Source of the DNA: an uncultured Fibrobacter sp.
GTDB lineage: Bacteria > Fibrobacterota > Fibrobacteria > Fibrobacterales > Fibrobacteraceae
Length of the DNA: 11,663 nucleotides
Assembly (NCBI GenBank): GCA_934700345.1
Contig: CAKUXP010000042.1
Coordinates: 1-11,663, forward strand
Reading direction: 5' to 3'
Shown: positions 10,801-11,663 of the stretch, piece after piece
Layout of the letters: the number at the start of each line of letters is the position of its first letter
How positions within the stretch are numbered: position 1 is the stretch's first letter
Translations under genes and position numbers: made by a program
Notes under the pieces: generated by a model
The model's database searches: none
What the model saw: the letters and a program-made list of their open reading frames with translations, nothing else
What the model was told of the DNA's origin: nothing

Positions 10801-11413
10801 CGACTTGCACGTGATGGAAGTCGCCTATCTGGAAAACGACAGGAACGAGCTGGAGATAACGCGACCGGTGAGCCTGTGGGAATTGAGAAATAGACAAAGT
10901 TCTAACGATTTAGGTTTCCCACAAGAACCGTTAACGACGTTACAAGACACTGGAGCGTGTGAATTTACTATTCCTGAGAAATTATTCTCTTTAGATTTTC
11001 CAAATCAGTATTTTAGACGAATTCGGGATATTCGAGTTGAGGTTGTTGCGTCAAACTATACTGGTCACTATTTAAATGCGCAATTATCTTTAACAGAAAA
11101 CTGGTTAGACTTGAAAGAAGACGGGACCAAAATTGGAAACCGAATAGGAACACAAACGATGGCTACAAGTACAGCACATAAAAAAGCAGGAATGTTTGAT
11201 TTCCGCTTTGGTTCTGACAAGTTCCTTCCTTTTGAAGGTGCTGGAGCAATAGACTCTAAATGGTCTTTGACGATTAATGGCTATAAAATTACTGGAACAG
11301 GTGTAAATAGAACAGGTCAAATTTTAAACCCTAAAGATATTGAAGATGTGATTGTTCATATCAGTTATACCGCCCGTATGGGGAAGACTCGTTCACAAGG
11401 AGGGACGAACTAA
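1820..11413 (+). CDS. Tc toxin complex TcA subunit (TcdA-like pore/translocation protein)
   Basis: A 3197-residue giant protein. TcA pentamers bind target cells, form a membrane channel and inject a toxin enzyme carried by TcB-TcC (known from Photorhabdus TcdA1, about 2516 residues). Visible order (residues from the TTG): three TTR-like beta-sandwiches at about 8-346; a long helical shell; the VRP1-type signature 'SPSAYLLDLLEFL' (946-958), then 'RRPDI'; the ABC-toxin segment 'IQLYVQRAL' (from ~1839) and 'VANRKVFLYPENW' (ending 1887); a neuraminidase-like domain with 'HTYYYRKY' at 1965 and 'WTPWEEV'; 'YNWELFF' at 2376; channel helices from ~2676 with a coiled coil at ~2710-2790; a Gly-rich probable channel tip at ~2795-2830; and the TcB-binding domain from ~2900 with 'NAELYGW' (2921), 'GLLAGEKL' and 'LPFEGAGAI' (from 3136). 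There is no signal peptide, as usual for TcA. GC rises after ~7.2 kb and drops sharply at ~10,880. No TcB/TcC gene is in view. The family assignment is firm; target and cargo are unknown. Confidence 0.95.
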   Translation: MSYPVPETWNVSGILSNNGVPFCQGKIEAYHRLADGTLDWMAECGIGEDGSFSLEFSSYMFQKGNTSIDHPDLVVRLFNFAGNLLWESDTYAATETPFVLGKIDISRASADDVWCVEGFVFYNSATPRDSGTVFVYDLWNGLSTLLSQASLNAKGYFSCSYLKSAFQKQGATRTAPALQVVVRDLQGNCLATYDVPNPVSVRQVVRIRLDAVPEILTSDACRVFGNIRNPLGYPLQTDLEVAAFCLYYRESADSSGSKIGSFEKVMLGIPVRPDAFGHYEIAYNASSIPLGLKLDSKIAKGKDKASLFAEVHYKNGGKGDSGSSSRSFYSAPLVFNGQSAQEINFVLDLETDKPIESEFERLDSILKIYYQTVVSYKETIKVSLQDRISEFLDSVTRFPLVIGREDVDEAKARTYFKSFQIAHELVDSVEGLRGAIASGIDPVQESVSICAAYLYPLIRNAKVIDVSTLLAAGLDECKKVIQEAVSANLISSKLSADEFRLKIWNYLQKSKNVATEQENIFSAFFVFYLFLAKELELESNEYANAGSIKKNGKGGRPKLTRLGEHQERLDSLLDLFSDCGSCYQDLIAFLQEDSSMFSSAEVEDLKFLIDLCDFCNWYPDLVVSAYTVLHKENSPYKPCAKPDSQASEDDSLGVWKLEYLLKYGDVSGSDPNFWGEAIEKTAERYACWCREISLALPLDLFPGTSANEQKQIAIRTLKERLRAKFPQAELKLNLSEAFSSDDSEKPWKVLVWKLQSEPWTDFDLNASDLKVFLKKSAAAHAQDDRIPEATASEDEKEKIRTLQRLFRLTNDPQAIAYLVRNDFDSASKIALSDEESFVAKHGLGMGDKELATNIHRLAKNFVANATLDVERYHGNLNESDNAILSLPRGLQNESSPMQSRSSGRNARSVGNNVAKRRLQNKDYANWKNLFGLINRNSGIQNQSILSPSAYLLDLLEFLKQGQAYAKFIGRRPDILALKMTKANAEVSLPTIDLAIELLESLIAKSSANQKALPLCNQTPEKATVEDLRANPCLWTAEVSGMDIETIAMKALGEKIYPMSLPQNFDRMRVSEIFANLSLDESSVARKLRKVETENACEDAWKATLLLKGYAPELLSSDRNENPQPVWELWGLTENDNEGLFFPDKSRQIESKDRKWHRVLSYLAFVLDRARLTYEEFAEILTSPVFENSGVAVHADSESFQLSDVGGYRILFAANADEEDFFFKLSVFVRRRMAFGWKIDDVAKTWNCQVDELAEIQELKTRIELSVQEAAVLLGKCSLTRDALKKLFPIDSLFDAYAEEAFANVSALDFAKKCDKLLYSLSVAANVCLGMDPRDAVLLLQEFWKPTEERSLVLAFENGLQILYRYGLWIAENALSVEDYLFLKRIGFPIEWGDRKNCHATLDELELLRNSSLSVGDLKSLLEPQLIPFAESSSFAVELNANVRKSLKEFDGFDYETAIHGLLKTLGKEDAEEIFDAWKNDFEPDVGGKWNACLNDLLRFVPVPSSSWKDVFVEDESGAAFYNALRAELAFERSLSLIGEKFSMTSDVVAKLFEKLKDDALDDLTEWKNFATRENITSVDDWSENDVALIEILCNRIVRCSALYQFTQSLDLGFEWDWKNLIPPAERRVPNVGESEVEVESTPYGLFEDVLCAFAASSRILGEVYNYGALENLDASDEKIRISNEAFDAILTASGIDFERDGNSLARTSLGMNSPFAWCRFAEMLSLYRKTNTLPADLKNLLDADDASYSEPAKTFEENLKLSRTDSEWNRFIQGVNDKIRQRKREALAAVVCNESQMPATAENYPAVFVDESDIYSYYLLDVKMEPDMAISRTVQAVSCIQLYVQRALMGLEGGYTLNDTQREQWEWMKNFQVWVANRKVFLYPENWIDGDLRSDKTPFFKDLEDRLAEVGNDQDAMTEALGEYLKKVCDTSEIDIVGACKQDGGSAAGVLYTLHIVGRTRGEPHTYYYRKYEATALYGGNWTPWEEVPVEIDGAAIQPAILGGHLYITWLQVVQGQKQKKTGESGGKQAAVSVEYYAELRLKWTAFTGAKWTGVKVGKQAVYDVSENQLDFILGENESLAERYFVIDVSDNSDALNLQVWRTFPDFVDTPHVVTVPVANSSPMSGDVEGLDNAPATTYILKTEVSREYRADQRINHIGNFSLAQDGSDSASNQVEPNTGNPIAFTYGEFVKNHSPAGCRLVGNLFHNAGGSLVLQDGTKIFGNTRGPFKLLSVNMGFICHEDRPFFYMDSKGVFLVRTVSGDGGSGANSIPNYHVEMVSNPQAGEFRRRFLQGGPKWLYNRETEALPVSDSYYYSYSYYNYYFSVYLGYYTAGDWQAWDLSQTLFEHGYLPGSVVAEPYPSSTVDFCWGSATSIYNWELFFFVPMLLADRMLAEQNYEAALNWLQLVFDPRIDLTPYERTKRFVRELSKGARYWKFLPFFANPDADRSILSELSFPTPYDALPDRKAIQLLIDRWKNDPFNPQMIARYRPVAYQKYVVMKYLDALIGWGDQLFSQDTTESVNLAVQMYILAAEILGPKSAEVPDPKNATAFTVQELMAKGTNVMNNAFVTYEDTMLTGKSREKETPQRLLPGCTMQLAHTTGMMFYFNVPRNETLAGYWDTVADRLYKIRNSLNIEGVKRTLALFAPPIDPALLVKAKANGVSISEALADASSALPYYRFKVMVAKAIEIVHDVMQMGRDLLDILEKYDAESLALLRASHEKTMLALQKTVTDMDVAELEKELESVETEQENAAAERAEQEEYYKPLKLEEQYARFMEKVRKVQETVENVKKAASVAYKIPDLDIGAIANGLGGPSFSALSAGGTKIAENLVNEAESYASRFVQRQVSAAKMKLQAEAERRLQDWTMAKTEKANRAKTLEKRKTVAEIKIDYAKKQVEKAEREAELKDEMYEHLSEKYTNAELYGWLKKEAGSVYKSLFQLAVKVARKAEKCYHFEIGDTDIDAKSSKTFIKGCGSYWDGLHSGLLAGEKLLADLHVMEVAYLENDRNELEITRPVSLWELRNRQSSNDLGFPQEPLTTLQDTGACEFTIPEKLFSLDFPNQYFRRIRDIRVEVVASNYTGHYLNAQLSLTENWLDLKEDGTKIGNRIGTQTMATSTAHKKAGMFDFRFGSDKFLPFEGAGAIDSKWSLTINGYKITGTGVNRTGQILNPKDIEDVIVHISYTARMGKTRSQGGTN
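10880..11413 (+). other. AT-rich, compositionally foreign 3' segment of the TcA gene
   Basis: Hand counts of 60-base lines give 42/60 G+C at 10201-10260, but 25/60 at 10921-10980, 18/60 at 10981-11040 and 20/60 at 11041-11100. From 10886 to the stop, ten of thirteen leucine codons are TTA, while I noticed no TTA leucine in the preceding ~900 bases, which favour CTG and CTC. The reading frame and the TcB-binding-domain homology continue without a break. The switch falls between about 10877 and 10886, in the conserved 'VSLWEL' stretch. I infer a recombination junction that replaced the last ~175 codons; the donor is unknown. Confidence 0.75.
11397..11403 (+). promoter_or_regulatory. Strong ribosome binding site inside the TcA 3' end
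   Basis: AAGGAGG at 11397-11403 lies nine bases before the ATG at 11413 and is embedded in the final codons of the TcA gene (Gln-Gly-Gly). It supports the overlapping downstream start and predicts efficient, coupled translation of the following lipoprotein. Confidence 0.8.
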
Positions 11414-11663
11414 TGTTGGTCAGATTCTTTATTATTTTGATTACTACGTTTTTTTTATTGTCTTGTGGAGATAATGATTCTAAAAATTCTCCGGTTAGTC
11501 CGGAAATAGAAGAATCCTGCTCTTCCTCCGAAATAAAGAATTTGTCCTCGTCGTTAGAGAGTTCGTCGAGCGGTGTACCGTCCTCGTCGTCGTTAGAGAG
11601 TTCGTCGAGCGGTGTACCGTCCTCGTCGTCGTTAGAGAGTTCGTCGAGCGGTGTACCGTCCTC
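11413..11663 (+). CDS. Ser-rich-repeat lipoprotein, partial (cut by window end)
   Basis: The ATG overlaps the last base of the TcA stop codon (TAATG) and has an AAGGAGG site nine bases upstream, so it is almost certainly co-transcribed and translationally coupled with TcA. The first 83 residues are visible. Residues 1-17 are a hydrophobic signal peptide ending in the lipobox Leu-Leu-Ser-Cys, which makes Cys18 the lipidation site. Acidic and Asn-rich spacing follows, then 13-residue repeats 'SSSSLESSSSGVP'. This is a Fibrobacter-style surface lipoprotein linker; the functional domain lies beyond the window and cannot be named. A surface-anchored partner of TcA, a receptor or toxin-related factor, or an unrelated passenger are all possible. 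The lipoprotein call is strong; the role is unknown. Confidence 0.85.
   Translation, partial: MLVRFFIILITTFFLLSCGDNDSKNSPVSPEIEESCSSSEIKNLSSSLESSSSGVPSSSSLESSSSGVPSSSSLESSSSGVPS
11545..11663 (+). repeat. 39-bp in-frame tandem repeat coding for a Ser-rich linker
   Basis: The first copy, 11545-11580, is 36 bp and lacks one TCG codon. It is followed by two identical 39-bp copies (11581-11619 and 11620-11658) and the first five bases of a fourth at the window edge. Each full copy encodes SSSSLESSSSGVP. The unit is a multiple of three, so copy-number change would alter linker length without shifting the frame. The near-identity at DNA level indicates recent expansion. Confidence 0.95.

Noticed and set aside
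10870..10900. Possible frameshift or sequencing error at the composition junction
   Set aside because: The same frame continues with clear TcB-binding-domain homology ('FTIPEKLFSLDFP', 'FRRIRDI', 'LPFEGAGAI') to a normal stop, so the gene is intact.

Overview
The window looks like a piece of a Fibrobacter (Fibrobacterota) chromosome or a close relative. The main clue is two predicted lipoproteins with very long serine-rich linkers directly after the lipidated cysteine, an architecture typical of rumen Fibrobacter. This assignment is inferred from protein style; the window contains no rRNA or marker gene. All genes read left to right on the + strand.

Layout: (1) positions 1-210 hold the last 69 codons of an unrecognised gene. 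(2) A 172-bp gap carries a plausible sigma70-type promoter and an AT-rich leader with nested inverted repeats. (3) 383-1648 encodes a lipoprotein with a Ser-rich linker and a (beta/alpha)8-barrel-like domain. The domain resembles a divergent GH18-type glycosidase that has lost two of the motif's three acidic aspartates. (4) A 171-bp gap carries a T10-G-A6 tract, a promoter candidate and a good Shine-Dalgarno sequence that places the start of the next gene at a TTG at 1820. (5) 1820-11413 is one giant gene of 3197 codons encoding a TcA-type subunit of a Tc (toxin complex, 'ABC toxin') injection machine. (6) Overlapping its stop codon by one base, with a strong ribosome binding site, starts another Ser-rich lipoprotein containing 39-bp in-frame tandem repeats, cut off by the window end.

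The giant gene dominates the window. It shows, in order: three transthyretin/carboxypeptidase-regulatory-like beta-sandwich repeats, a long alpha-helical shell with the VRP1-type 'SPxAYLxDLLxFL' signature, the conserved ABC-toxin N-terminal segment, a neuraminidase-like domain, the channel/coiled-coil segment, and the C-terminal TcB-binding domain ending in the conserved 'LPFEGAGAI' block. In known Tc systems, TcA forms a pentameric syringe that delivers a toxin enzyme held in a TcB-TcC cocoon. No TcB (Rhs-type) or TcC gene is present in this window, so the partner must lie elsewhere or be missing.

The most striking DNA-level feature is an abrupt composition change inside the TcA gene near 10,880. 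GC content falls from about 60-70% to about 30-42% and leucine codons switch to TTA, exactly inside the TcB-binding domain. This suggests the terminal ~175 residues were replaced by recombination. The AT-rich tail runs up to the translationally coupled lipoprotein, which may therefore belong to the same exchanged module.
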